A stretch of 64,000 nt of DNA from Begonia masoniana (Eukaryota > Streptophyta > Magnoliopsida > Cucurbitales > Begoniaceae). The notes under the pieces are model-generated. The model made no database searches. It was not told where the DNA came from and saw only the letters and a program-made list of their open reading frames with translations. A program made the position numbers and the translations under genes. Below are positions 45,161 through 57,729 of this stretch, piece by piece (positions within the stretch are counted from its first letter, which is position 1; each line of letters begins with the position of its first letter). The stretch covers positions 3,445,459 to 3,509,458 of the forward strand of contig CM039504.1 of the NCBI GenBank assembly GCA_022432975.1, written 5' to 3'.

Positions 45161-46928
45161 TTACACTTTCCTACAAGGTGGCAGTGGCTTGCCACACAAG
45201 CACAGGTTGTGGGCATAGGCAACTGGTGGGAAGACATTAAAGGGTCTCCCTTGTGGAATCTCTCCACATAGTCTGTTCGCCCTGAAGCTTGCATGCTTCA
45301 GTCGTTCAATCCCCAACAAGCTGTTTGGGATTCTGCCTGTTAGTCCATTGATGGATAGATCGAGCCATTGTAGCTTTGCCAAAAGTCCTATGCCTGTAGG
45401 GATAGTTCCTTGTATTTGATTCCTCGAGATGTCCAACCATTCTAGAGCAGCCAGGTTGGATAATGAAACGGGCAAGTGTCCTGAAATCTTGTTGGTTCCT
45501 AGTTTGAGTACATGTAAGCCCAACCCTTCGATAAATTCGGGAATTGTACCTGTAATTTGATTGTTTGAGATGTCTATGACCTCCAAGAAGCTGCTAGTTT
45601 TGCCATTGATGATTGATGAGAGAGACCCAGAGATCTGATTGGAGTGAAGATCAACAGAAGAAAGACCTTCTGGCAGTTTGATTTCAGACAGATCAAACTT
45701 CAGTTTGTTGTTTGAGAGGTCGATGCTCTGCAAAGCAGAGGCATTGGTCAAGAAACTGGAAAGCCCACTAGAAAACTGGTTATCAGACAGGTCTATTGAG
45801 CTCAACGACTCAGGCCTTGCTAAGCGCGGGAGCATTCCTTTGAGTCCACAGCCGGCTAGGCGGATGCCGGAAAGCTGCTTGCTGCTGATCCAATCGGGAA
45901 CGGTCCCTAAGTTAAGGTTGTTGTAAGAAAGGTCAATCGACAAGAGAGAAGGAATGCTCTTGGAAAGGATTCTAGGCAGTGGGTCGGAAAGACCATTTCT
46001 TGATAAATTAAGATTCCAAAGGCTCTGCAGTTTTCCGATCGACGCCGGAATATAACCCGAAAGCCGGTTGCCGCTCAGGGAAAGGCTGGCAATAGATTTA
46101 AGATCCCCAATTTGAACAGGTATCTTCCCAGTGAGTTCGTTGTCGCTGAGTGACAAGTCTAATAGACTGGCCAAACTGAACAACGAAATGGGGATTGGCC
46201 CTGAAAATTGGTTATTAGAGAGGTCAATAAATGTAAGGTTTTTGAACTGCCCTACATAACCTGGGATAGAACCAGACATCTTATTGAAGCTGAGGTCAAA
46301 ATACTGCAAACTGAGCCAGTCACTGAAAGTGGGTGGAAGGGAGCCAGTGAGGAAATTCTTAGCCAAGTTAATTTGGACAAGATTTCTTAATTTCCCCAAA
46401 CTGGGAGGAATCTGTCCGTTGAGGTTGTTCCTGCTGAGAGAGAGGATCTGAAGATTGGGCAAGAGGCCTAAACTTGGAGGGATGGGTCCTTCAATTGAGT
46501 TGCCTTCCAGTACGAGCTGTGTCAGATGGGACAGACTAGAGAAACTCTCTGGAATTGAGCCTGAAATATATTTCATTCCGCTTATCACAATTATCTCCAG
46601 AAATTGTATGTTTCCGAGAGAAGAGGACAAGGTGCCCTTCATGTACAGGTCACTGTTCTTATCTGGCCCTTGCAACTGCAAACCGGTGACTCTTCCTGCA
46701 GAATTACAATTTACTCCTTCCCAATCTCCCCCACAGCAGTCTTTTCCAGTCCACGTCTCAAGGTTTCCTGTGGTATCCTTCACTATTTTTGCCTTGAAGC
46801 TCAGCAGCGAAGTTCTGTCATCTTCGGAGCAAACTCCATTTCTCTGAGCAAGAGAGGTGGAGATGAGATCACCTGAGGAAAACTCCGATTAACGAGATGA
46901 AAATGAAAACCCATCTCTGATTTGGCAT
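45161..46928 (-). CDS. Secreted leucine-rich repeat protein (no kinase), one frame break
   Basis: Minus strand, intronless. The main frame (to stop 45161-45163) encodes a plant LRRNT region (NGVCSEDDRTSLLSFKAKI and DCCGGDWEGVNC), about 18-20 extracellular-type LRRs (L..L.L..N...G.IP), for example LQILSLSRNNLNGQIPPSLG and LTFIDLSNNQFSGPIPISL, then a capping end RLCGEIPQGRPFN and NLCLCGKPLPPCRK. There is no transmembrane segment or kinase, so it is likely an apoplastic LRR protein of the DRT100/FLOR1/PGIP-like group. The main frame has no ATG near its 5' end. A proper signal peptide, MPNQRWVFIFISLIGVFL, starts at ATG 46928 in a different frame; the two frames would meet if one extra base near 46880 were absent. 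So either the gene carries a one-base insertion or the sequence has an error. Confidence 0.88.
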
Positions 46929-49900
46929 TTTGGGAAGTGGGTCTTGATCAGGTCGAAATTTTGGGTTGGAAAAAGCTGATTTTTTTTGCTGAGAAATTGA
47001 GCTCTGGTGGGTGCTGTCGGAAGGGGGGCTTCAATTGGGTATACAAAATTGCAAATATTTTAAGGGGAAAAGCTATATTCCTTCACGTAGACATGAAGGT
47101 ATAATGATGAAGAAACATGAGAGTACATCTGGAAAAACATATTATGGCTATTATTTATAGCAAGCAAAGAACGAAAGAGGCTTTAATGGAGAAAATTGAT
47201 CCATGTTTGCGCTGTGAAATCAAAGTTTAAAGACGTTCACATGGAGATTTGTGACCGTTTGATTGCAGCATCACGAGGATCCCAATTGGATTCGAACGTT
47301 GGAGCGCAATACGTTCAAATTTCCATCAGTTTCTCTCCCAAGAACAAAATCAACCCACATTTCGTTCGAACGAAATGCCATCTTCTTCAGAGAGAGCCTT
47401 CTCCACTGCATTCTCCCCGTGAATATTTAACATTACAGGCGCTTCGAATCCATTAATGGGGAGGCTCCCACCAGCTCGTTCCAGCTCCGTAACTGCTCAA
47501 GGGCGAAGATGGGATTGAAAACAGTGATGGTAAAAGTATTAAGGGTCTGAAATTGAAAATGATAGTTCTTAACCCTCTCGGTTTAAAGCAGAGTGGTCTA
47601 TTTTTGTTCACCTGCTTTCACTTTCTTCTTCGTCGATTCTAACCTAAAGCTGTATCAGTCAATCATTGCAGACAGTCCCTCTGTTTTCTTTCTGATTAAA
47701 TATAAAACTGTATTGTTTTTTTACCGTTTTTGGGGTAAATCTGTCGATTCTTGTTTTGTTTGTTTCTTAGATTTTTCTACTGTTAATACTTGAGGATTTT
47801 AGGGAAGCCTGTGACAAGTGGATGTTGATATAGATTTTCAACTTTTGCCTATTGGTTTGGGCCCGACGATCACATAAAACCCAAATCCAATACGAAAAAT
47901 AGCTACATTCAAATTTTATATTCTAGTTATACATTTGACTCTAGTTAATTCTCGAAAAATAGGCGTTTTCATGTTGCTGTGGTTGATTTTTGTTCATTAG
48001 TTCTTTCAAAGTTTTTATTTACGGTCAGTCCTAGCAGTTGTTCAATGGCGTGGGGCCTGTATCAGTCTTTCTTGTGGTCGTTTTACAGCACAAGGTGAAA
48101 CGTCCAAAATGGTTAGTGAAAGTGAAAGACACAGCTGTGTTCACTACAAACAATGGCTAAGCAGCTCAAAAAGTTGAGTAATTAGCCGTTGAATAATCTG
48201 ATAATCAGCATGAGTTAGGTCCATTCTACTGTCATTTGTCCACTTCCAAGCTCAATAATTCGATGCTTACGGTCCATTATTTTGAGGAAGACAGCCAGAT
48301 GAGAAAATGAATGATTAATTATAATTCAACAATTATCTTAATATTGGCTAATCACATCAAGGTTGTATGTTCAGAAAGTAACAAATATAAATTATTATTT
48401 TATACGTGACTCAATATTAACTAATATTATTCATAACAGTAGCATATAATAATTTCTACTGTATCTAATCTTGAATCGTGACGAAAGACTAAGAACTTGA
48501 TTGCTTCGCTTCTCCGATTGTGTTAAACCGTAAACCAACCTTATCATGGTAAAATACGAACGGTGTCAATTGCTTGAGCGGTATTTCAATGGTGAAATCT
48601 GCATTAATATGTTTCATCCAATCTATTCTGTAAGTTTAGATCTTATCATCTAATTGGGTTAGGGTAATCCCAATGTTAAAAATGCTGCAATGGAAGCATA
48701 AAAGGACAAGTTTGAAAGATATAATGATTAAGAGGAAGTGTACAAGAAAAACAAAAGGAAAAATATAGAAAAGTTCAAAGGAATGTTGCTGTAAATGCAT
48801 TGACTTTATGGAATCAAACAAACACTTTAGGAATCATGAAGAGGGCAACAAGGCAAGCCTTGACAAAGTCAGACTGGGTTTAGTGGGATATGAACTGTAC
48901 TCAGTTAGCCAGCCTTGTCAAATTTGGATGTTTCTTTTTTGCACAGATAAACCCTAAACCTAATTTGTAAACATGGTTGTACATAATTTAGTTTTAATTG
49001 AGTTCCTTTGATTGCGGGGGGGAAGGAAGGTCAGATTCTCAAGTGTTTGAAAGATTGGATACTGGAATTTGACGTTCATCAATTATCATTCATTGTTTTA
49101 TCTGCATTTCCAATTTTCAATCTTTCAAAAAGAGTAGTTGAATTTGAAGCCATCTCGTGTGGAGGGTCCTACTTATCTACTCCACATAAAAACCCATGTT
49201 TTATTTTTTATATGAATGCCGTCTCTGTTTCATTTAATCCAAAGAGAAAGACAGTATGATGGGAAGATTGCTTTTGGTTTTCATAATTAATGACATCTGC
49301 TCTGTTTGGTGCATGCCCATGTTCATGCTTTCTCCTTTCTTTGTAGCCAAGTTGAGAGAGAGAGAGAGGATGATGATGGTGACAATGGGTCATCCTTTCT
49401 CAATTGGCTACTAGACCTAAGAAGTTGTTGAATTGGCTAAAGCTGTGTAATGGAAAACGGTGTAAGCAATGAGAAAGGGCAATAATAGGTGGATCACTTT
49501 GCCAGCATTGGGCTAGAGCTAATGACTTGTTAAAATTAGGCTGTACCTAAGACTGTGGGATGGAAAATGGTATCATATCATAGTAGATTGTTTGTTCATT
49601 TCTGATTCATATTATCCTATGATTAAATGTGCATATCATAACTTACAATCTAAGTATTCACTTACCCTTTATTCTTCGAGGGTGAAAAAGGATTTGCAAG
49701 TTTTGTCAGAGTTTGATCTTTGATCGTTCATCAAGCTCGATGGCGGAGCCTATCGTCCCAAAACTTAATCTTTTCTCTGCAGCTGGATCTTTGGGTAAGT
49801 GTGAGTGTTTGATTGAAAATGTAATTATATTGTATCTCTGCAAAACAGAGAGCTTAAAGATGAAGCTTTTACGATTCTTTCGATCCTTTGCTCTCCGACT

Positions 49901-50638
49901 GTCCCGCATATGTACCTGATGGAGCTGTATACTTGTATCTGTTGGTTTTCATTTAGAAAGAACATAAAGCTTCCCATCAAAAACAACCAAAACCATGCAT
50001 TCAACTTCTCTTTTTTTCTTAGCAAACAGAAAATGAAAATTAAGAGTCACGTTCCCAACCCTTTCAACATTTACTATCTGCCTATTTCGGGTCATTGTTT
50101 GTTAGTCGTCACCTCAAGTGGCCAACCGGGGAGACTCGAGACCTGAAGCTAACTGAATGTTGGATTCGAGTCCTTACTAAGCAACTGGCTTTTGTTAAAG
50201 TTCTATAACATGTATGTTTCAGAATTTGCTGCAACATAATAGATGTTGGGTTCGTTCAGCCAAGACTCTTATGTAAATATCAACAACTTATCTTGACTTG
50301 TGTAAAGAAGCACACAAGTTTCGCGAGACTAGTCGAGATGCGCTTAAGCTGACTTGAACATATCTATAGGTTCCTCTAGAGAAATCTTCACAAATCAAAC
50401 TACTTAACGAAAGCATCACATCGGCAAGCTAAAATTTCACCCACATTTAAAGAAGCATGCTTTTTATTGGTCTCATTTGGGTCCCAACTCAAATGAAGTA
50501 TGAAGAAGCATGAGAAACAAAGACTCTACTAGTAGGACTATGCTGAGACACAATTGGATTGGAATTCATCAAGGAACACACAGTTAGAGACAGTACCTGT
50601 GCGCCATTTTATTAGGTAGAGAAAAGGTTCAGCTCTGT
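46929..50638. other. Intergenic region
   Basis: About 3.7 kb without a recognisable gene. The first few hundred bases are the LRR gene promoter. The remainder is AT-rich with short open frames lacking family features; overlapping frames on both strands at 49706-49919 are uninformative. A short GA tract lies near 49353-49370. Confidence 0.55.
47152..47160 (-). promoter_or_regulatory. TATA box of the LRR gene
   Basis: On the minus strand GCTATAAATAA-like sequence (CTATAAATA) lies about 225 bases upstream of the ATG at 46928. Confidence 0.5.
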
Positions 50639-51907
50639 TTATCTTACAAGCCCCAAATTGAGAATACCCCAAGAGGTGTTTGGCCAAGACTTCTCCTTTG
50701 CCTTCATCAACAAAACTCTTCCCCAAGCAATCCAGCCTTCCCAAGAAGTCCTCTTGTCCCATGGACTGCCCCATTCCAGCATCAGCCTAACCCCTCTCTC
50801 AGCCTCTCTTTCTGCCTCCTCAAACCTTCCTTTTATCAGATAGAGCTGACCCAAGACCACATGTGGCTCCCCAACAAAAGGGTTCTTCTCAATGCACTTC
50901 AACAGCAGCTCCTCTGCTCTCTCTACTCCTCTCTCAGACATATCACAAACAGCTTCCCAGTACAAATCCCTCGCACCAATTTGGTCCCCTGCATCCAGCA
51001 ACCTCGAGCAATTCTCAAAAACGGGTGGTACTACCAGCTCAATGTCTTCGTCTCTCTCAGTTTTCAGCCCTCCGTTTCTTTTCCTCTCTTCAATGAAAAT
51101 TTCTTCCTCTCTCACTATCAATGAGTAGAGCAACCCCATTCTTGATATTGAATTCATCCATAACCCGGGTTTCCCATCTCCAGGCCACAGGGTCGCGTAA
51201 TTATTCCCCGTTAACTCATACCGGCCATTGTAATTTTCGAATAAAGCGTCCTGAAAGCTGAACAGCTGATCGCTGAAATCCGCTATTGTCATCATAACGA
51301 AAATCGCAATCACTCTTCTCGAAACCCTAACATCTTCTCCGGTCTTTATATGCTTTACTGTGATCCCCTCAGCCGGAAGGAGGGCCTGCAGCTTCTTCCT
51401 CCAAGCTTCGTCGTCACGGAACAATCCATTTTCCTTCGCATTCCTCAACGATACCTCCGAAAGCTTAAGGTGTTCGACAAGTTCGGAGTCTGAGTAATGG
51501 AATAAAAGATCGTCGTGGATCAGAGGCTGCCTAGGGACGATGCAGAACAGATGAATCAGCCTCTCCGCTGCCTCTCCAACGTGACCGCGAACCACGTCCC
51601 GGCCAGTAGAAGTATCGAAAATCGCAAGATTCACATAGGAATTGGAGTAAGCGGAGTGGAAGAGGCCGCAAAGGCATACGGAGTCCTGCGCATTCCAGAG
51701 CTTGAGGATGCGGTAGATGTCGACAAGGTGATCGAGGAAGCTACCGTGCTTGTGCCAGCACTCGCCGGCTCCAACGGAGCGCAAGACGGACACGAGAGAG
51801 GGAAGATTCTGGTCGACGGATTCGAGCTCGCCGCGGAGGAAAGGTCTGGCGGAGTCCAAGAGGGTTTGGAAATGGTGGGATTGAGTCGGCAGGGTAGACG
51901 ACGGCAT
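50639..51907 (-). CDS. TPR-like protein with N-terminal His-rich (HD-like) domain
   Basis: Single exon, 422 aa, minus strand. The N-terminal domain (about residues 15-220) has spaced histidines and acids: WHKHGSFLDHLVDIYRILKLW (His54, His60), LCGLFHSAYSNS (His84) and ADFSDQLFSF near 210, an arrangement reminiscent of HD-type metal sites. The plant family is usually listed as tetratricopeptide-like with a DUF6817-type N-terminus. The C-terminal part (about 290-400) has TPR-like helices: ENCSRLLDAGDQIGARDLY, RAEELLLKCIEKNPF, EPHVVLGQLYLIKGRFEEAE and EWGSPWDKRTSWEGWIAW. No signal peptide or membrane span is evident. The biochemical function is not known to me. The start ATG is followed by a Ser/Thr/Pro-rich tail-in that varies in this family. 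Confidence 0.85.
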   Translation of the reverse strand: MPSSTLPTQSHHFQTLLDSARPFLRGELESVDQNLPSLVSVLRSVGAGECWHKHGSFLDHLVDIYRILKLWNAQDSVCLCGLFHSAYSNSYVNLAIFDTSTGRDVVRGHVGEAAERLIHLFCIVPRQPLIHDDLLFHYSDSELVEHLKLSEVSLRNAKENGLFRDDEAWRKKLQALLPAEGITVKHIKTGEDVRVSRRVIAIFVMMTIADFSDQLFSFQDALFENYNGRYELTGNNYATLWPGDGKPGLWMNSISRMGLLYSLIVREEEIFIEERKRNGGLKTERDEDIELVVPPVFENCSRLLDAGDQIGARDLYWEAVCDMSERGVERAEELLLKCIEKNPFVGEPHVVLGQLYLIKGRFEEAEREAERGVRLMLEWGSPWDKRTSWEGWIAWGRVLLMKAKEKSWPNTSWGILNLGLVR

Positions 51908-52410
51908 GACAACTGACCTTGATCAGAGTTCCGTACGAGAGAAGAAGAGAAGAGCAGCGAACTGCCCTCCAGACGAAGATTGATCGGATGTTGAGAGAGA
52001 TGATGAGAAAACGTAGTCAACTTCGTCACTGCCGACTAGATTGGCTAATCCGCACACGTGTCACTTTCGTTCTCAATCTTCTCCGAGTCAGACGGATTTA
52101 TTTTAATTAAATTTAAATGATTTGTTATTATTTTATCATTATTTATTATACTCTTGAGATGGACAATAATCCAAAATCATTTTTTAATCAAAAATATATA
52201 CTAATTTGAGAAGGGAGTTGCTGTAGACAACAATAAATATGCATTATTATAAAAAAACACAAATTGACAAATAAGAGTAAAAATATAAATTATTTAATTA
52301 AAATAAAACTAATAAACAGCCCAAGGAGGCCGAATTCATGAAGCATTGTAGAACTAACCTGTTTAAATTCCAGGCAGGCAACACAAGTCCAACTGAAGCA
52401 GACTGTTGAG
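51908..52410. other. Spacer between TPR gene and oligopeptidase
   Basis: Holds the promoter of the TPR-like gene and the 3' end of the oligopeptidase gene, both on the minus strand. It is very AT-rich from 52090 to 52320, with no other feature seen. Confidence 0.5.
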
Positions 52411-55400
52411 TCAAGTGGTAGGAATCATGTTTAAGGCCTTCAAAATGAAAGCATATATGAAAGCATCCTCCGCCAGCTTCTCAAACCTGCAAATCCAACA
52501 CAAGTATAACTTGAATCAACAATACAACTCCTTAAATGCGCTCCGTTTGGAGTCTGGCTGGATGGTTTTTACCTCCCAGACTTGGAGAAATGTCCAGCCC
52601 CAAATTGGCATTTAAACAACAACACATTCTCATCCGTCTTCATCTCTCGGAGTTTCGCCACAAACTTAGCAGGTTCGGAATATAAAACGCGAGGATCTGT
52701 CACATCAAACCAGAATGCATGTAAATGTTTGCACGACAACAATACATTTTGTGGGCAAAATCACCACCACCCTACACACAACAGTCCATTCCACCAACAT
52801 TAACAGAGAATAACAACTAATTAGTTTGAGAAGTTTTTCTAATCCCTTAAATCATAGGATTTAAAACTTAACTAGATTTTTTTATTTGGTCATATTGTTT
52901 CCCATTTTCTATTTCCTTCCATGTTCATTAATATTTTTGTTGTTGTCTATAAAGATGACTGAATAAATACCTCGTCTGATTACAAAAATGAATCCATCTC
53001 GGAATTATGCTTACCATTTAATCCAGCTGTAACGAGAATGTTAGGATAATTTTGAGCCTTAACCTGGAAAACAAGCGGGAAAGAATGAGATCAACTAAGA
53101 GTTTTTTCAAATAGTGCCTGGATTGAGGCTAAAAGGAAGAAGGTCAATATTAAGTAGATTAAATTGGAGCTTGCATTGTCAATGGGAGAATATGATTTCA
53201 TGTAATTGTAGAACTCCTCCTTCCTAGGATCGCCCCATTCCTGTAATAATCAAAAGGGACAAATGATTGAATCAGTCCATACTTTCTTTTTTTTTATTCT
53301 CACTGCATTACAAAAAAAAAAACCACTTCCCCATTGTTCATAATGCAGTGGTAACTTAAGGCCCTAGGGCAAGGTTATATTATTTCCGACATCAAAGTGA
53401 CTATAAAGAATAGAATTCAAATAATGAGCGGTGAAATTAACCATACTCATGGTTCAGGAAATGAAAATTACCTCCCACTCTGACGTTGTGAGGGGGATGG
53501 TTGGATCAAGCATTGTTGTCAAAACATCAACGAATGGTACTCCAGCAATTGCAGCCTTAAACAAATCAGGCCTCATATTAAGAACTGCACCTATGAGCAA
53601 ACCTCCGGCACTTCTTCCATCAATACACAACTTATCTGCTGAGCAATATTTTGCTTCAATCAAGTATTCGGCGCATGCAATAAAATCTGTGAAGGTATTT
53701 TTCTTCTTCAAAAACTTCCCATTTTCATACCACTGCCTCCCCATTTCACCACCACCACGAATATGAGCTATTGCATAAATAAAACCTCGATCTAACAGAG
53801 ACAGTCTCGGTGCCTTGAAACTGGGATCTCTGCATACCTGTCAGTGAAATCAAATTTTCGATCAATTGTTGAAAGTGTAGAAATAAAACATATTAGGAAC
53901 AAAAGAACAAATAAAGAAATACTAGGAAAATTAAGGCACAACTATATCATCCAGAAATGATGTATTCTAAAATTCAATAACTACAACTTTGATTTCTTTT
54001 TAATAAGAAACAGTAACCTTGATTGTAGAGAACACATTACGTAAATATCTTAGATGAAGAAACAACTGTGGATCAAATCTCCCTTTATGACAAATTTCAA
54101 CCATAAATTCAGTTGGTACAAGCACTGTTATAAAAAAGTAATGGAATTCAATCCATGAATATTACTACCTCATAAGAACCATAGCCATAAAGTAGCAGTG
54201 GATCTGATCCATCAAGTCTCACTAGGTCCTTCCGATAAACAATTGAAATAGGAATTTTAGTGCCATCAAGGGCAAATGCCCATTGCCTTTCAGTTATGTA
54301 ATTGGAAGATTCAAAGCCTCCCAACACCTGAGCAAAATGGTGCAAACAAAACACTGATATGTTACATGTCAAAATAAAGTATTTAATGCTCCTCCCCTAA
54401 AATAAAAAGAAAAGTGATTAAAGTAGGGATAATTGGTCGGAAGCCCAAATAAAGCACTTTTCTATATAGGCATACTAGGTTTACAGCCCAAGAAACACGG
54501 ATTTCTGCATTACTAGATCAAGAGATCGTTTTAATCTAATAAACATTGCCAGTTCCCAAAGTACATATGTCCAATTTTCTACTTTGATCAGCTTCATCAT
54601 AAAAAATGTTAATAAACCATTGAACCTCGCCAAAACAAGATTGTTTAAAAAAATGAGGTAACATAATGTAAAATTTGAAAAACAAAGTCATCAATATAAC
54701 TCACTATTTCAGTCTTCTTTAAAACAGAAGTTCCAGTCTTCAGATCATAATCATAAGTAGATAGTGGAGTTCTCATTGAGCTGTAAGTAAATCGTAACAC
54801 ACTGGAAAAGAACTCTGACTTGGATTGATCCAACGAATATACAGGATCTACAAATTCAACAGCCCGAGCACCTTGTAAACTAGTGGGCGACTCTCGAACA
54901 TCAGGTAGATCATAAATCTCAATTTTCGGTAGTCCTTCTTCACGCACATACACCACAATATGATCTTTAAAAAGTTGTATGTCCTGAATTTTTTTACTGA
55001 AAAAAAAAATATTTAATAAGCCTTAAATCATAAAATCGCAAGTATTGAGAGATACAAGCACCGACATATAGTAAAATTTCTAATAAGTCTCCGATCAAAT
55101 CACATGATCGAAAGCCTTGAATAAAAAAAAAAGTGATTCTTCAAGTAAAAATCTTTAGTGACAAAATGTTCATCAGAGAGGATAGCAGCATCAGCATGGT
55201 AGCATATTTCATGTCCTCCCTAATTGTTTGGGCTTGAATTAAAGAATCATTCAATGCTTTTCCTTCACAGTATACTATACCCCTTTCAATCAGTTCATGC
55301 TAGTCAATAAAAAAAGAAGGAAAAAAAAGTACCTAAATTGAAAGTCCCTGAAAATATCTTCAATCATAAAGCATAATTCAGATCTTACGATGGTTAAAAA

Positions 55401-57021
55401 TTTTCAGGTCCTATTAGAGAACATCAAGGATTAAGAACTCAATAATCCTATTGGAAAGCAATCTAATAGCCTTAATGACAGATATATTATGGGTAAATGA
55501 TGAGACACTTTTGCAGCAAGAGTTTACACAGTCTGAGGGATTAAGTCTGAGGAGGGATTAAATTAAATTAAACCTTTCACTGTGTGGAAGAAGAACAGTG
55601 GTTGCAGATGTATTATCCACCGGACATGCAATTACTTCTGAATTGAAAAACTCGTCACTTCTTCTCTTGATATAAAAATGATTACCGCGGTGGCTAACTG
55701 ATGTGTCAATACCAGAAACCCGAGGCGTCAAGACAGTAATTCCATATTCGGACTTTGAAACATCAAGATAAAAATTAAACCTAGTAGTTTTACTCTCGGA
55801 TGCAATGAACAAATATTTTTTGCTTTCAGAAGCACACAGGTCGAGAGAAAAAGTATCATCCTTCTCATGATAAAGGCAGGTGTCACTCGATTGTTCTGTT
55901 CCTAATTGATGCAACCAGGCCTATCACAATAAGAAACGAAAATGGTATATCTTAGTTTAAGATAATCAGAATCCAAGAAACAAAGACCCTGAGATTACCT
56001 CTTAGCCCACTGTTATAATGACATAAACATATGCATACAAGGCTATGCACTGAAAATGTAAGCACGAGACTTACAAAAGCTTTATAACTAATCAGAGTAG
56101 GCTATGTTCAGTGGTATACCTTGTAGGGTCTAAGAATTTCATCCATGGTTGTGTAAACTAAAGCCTCATCGCCAGCCCATTCGAGATATGAAGTTACACC
56201 CACAAGGGGCTTTCCAACAGGAGATAGAGTCTCAGCATCAATGACATGAACAGTATAGATTTCATCACCTTTTGTATCTTCTGCATATGCCACCAATTTG
56301 TTATTCGGACTAACCTGAAGAAGAAATGAAGCGTGGACATCTTATTACTAACGTACAGACACATAAAGTTTAAGGAAGGAGATGCAACAGAGCAGCCAAT
56401 CTGACGAAAATATATTTCATTGGAATACCTTAAAAGCTTCGATACGGTAATATGCATGATTCTGAGCCTGAATATTCTCGTCGAGAATTACATGCTCTGG
56501 TGGAGCGTCAGGTCCAGTGGGCATAACATCATTTTCCGAGGGTGGATTATCGCTGTTGGGTACAGGACGCCTACAGTGTTGAACATATTCCTTTCCCTTC
56601 AAATTCTTCTCATAATAATAAAAAGGGCCTTCACGCCGAGGAACAGATAAATCATCCTCCTGAATCCGCCCCCTAATCTCAGCATAAAGCTGATTTTCGA
56701 GCTTTTTAGTCCCTAAATCGCTGAAATCAGGTCACTCGCACAAAAGCTAATACTTGAAAAAGAAATCCATTGATTGCTCTATAACCAGTTTACATTGTCA
56801 ATGTAGTTTTAATGTTTATCGAGAACAAGAAAGATGGAGTTACCAGCCATAACAAAATCAGTATATTCGTTCTCCTGTCGAAGGTAAGAAAGAACGTCAG
56901 GGTGGGAGCGAGAATCATCACGCAGCCAATAGTAATCGTCGACCCTGACGTCTCCAAACATCTCCATAACGTGCTCCACTTTCTTGGCCACGGGAGGAGA
57001 ATGAGACAGACATTGGTCCAT
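52411..57021 (-). CDS. Prolyl oligopeptidase family serine peptidase (S9A, oligopeptidase B-like)
   Basis: Minus strand, exons (high-low): 57021-56844, 56712-56429, 56314-56120, 55920-55574, 54996-54705, 54327-54169, 53837-53472, 53240-53175, 53063-53015, 52696-52573 and 52486-52411. They join to 711 aa with consistent phases. The N-terminal and middle region is the beta-propeller (VDDYYWLRDDS, GPFYYYEKNLKGKEY, PEHVILDENI, SYLEWAGDEALVYTTMDE, SVSHRGNHFYIKRRS). The C-terminal alpha/beta hydrolase carries PLLLYGYGSYE, IAHIRGGGEMGRQWYENGK, the nucleophile in GRSAGG (Ser561), Asp646 in LNDPRV and His681 in GAGHFSKSG. It would cleave short peptides after basic residues or proline; which it prefers cannot be told here. 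The intron after 53175 has a GC donor (AAT|GCAAGC). It corresponds to the At1g50380 type. No frame defects. Confidence 0.94.
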
Positions 57022-57678
57022 GGACGCAGACGACCTTGATCAGATTGGCAACGCAGAGGCGTCAAGACAATCCAACAGAGAGTTGAGAAAGCGGGAAGAA
57101 TCGCAAATGGTAGGTAGAAGGGGCGGGGCAATCGAATAACACAACAAGGAAACTAAAAAGAAGCAGGAGGCGAGGACCGTCATTAACCAACTTTTTAGTG
57201 CTCTAAAATAAATATTCTAAAAAGAAACTCTTTTTTTTTTTGGTTAGCGATCCCAGAATTAAATATATTTATTTACAAGATTAAATATATTTATTCAATT
57301 ATTCTAATTAAGTAAAATAACAGTTTAACACCAGTCACCACATATTACTCGACATGTACGTGTCGATTATTAGCAGCCACTCTGATTGATGATTATTTTT
57401 TTTTAAGGTATGTGATGTTTTTGAATAAAATAGTCAAGTTAGTGATTCCCGTTTTCAACTAATTTTATCGGAGTGGCGATACAAATTTTATCTTAGTGGC
57501 TTGTTTTTTCCCATTTTCAACCAAGTTTAGGATTCTGGTGGCAAACCCAGTCTAGAAATGGGATAAAACCGAGGCAGCGAGTGCTAATTTGTTTAATTGT
57601 TCATGCATGCAACAAAAAGCTGTCTATTTTTAGCAAATGCAACCATTTCACACCAAATTTAGCTGTGATGTCAGCTCA

Positions 57679-57729
<51 letters not shown>

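Noticed and set aside
45678..46847. Plus-strand open frames across the LRR gene
   Set aside because: They are antisense shadows of the LRR repeats, whose regular codon pattern keeps the other strand open.
49706..49919. Overlapping open frames on both strands
   Set aside because: Complementary frames of about 67 codons without motifs; no support for either.
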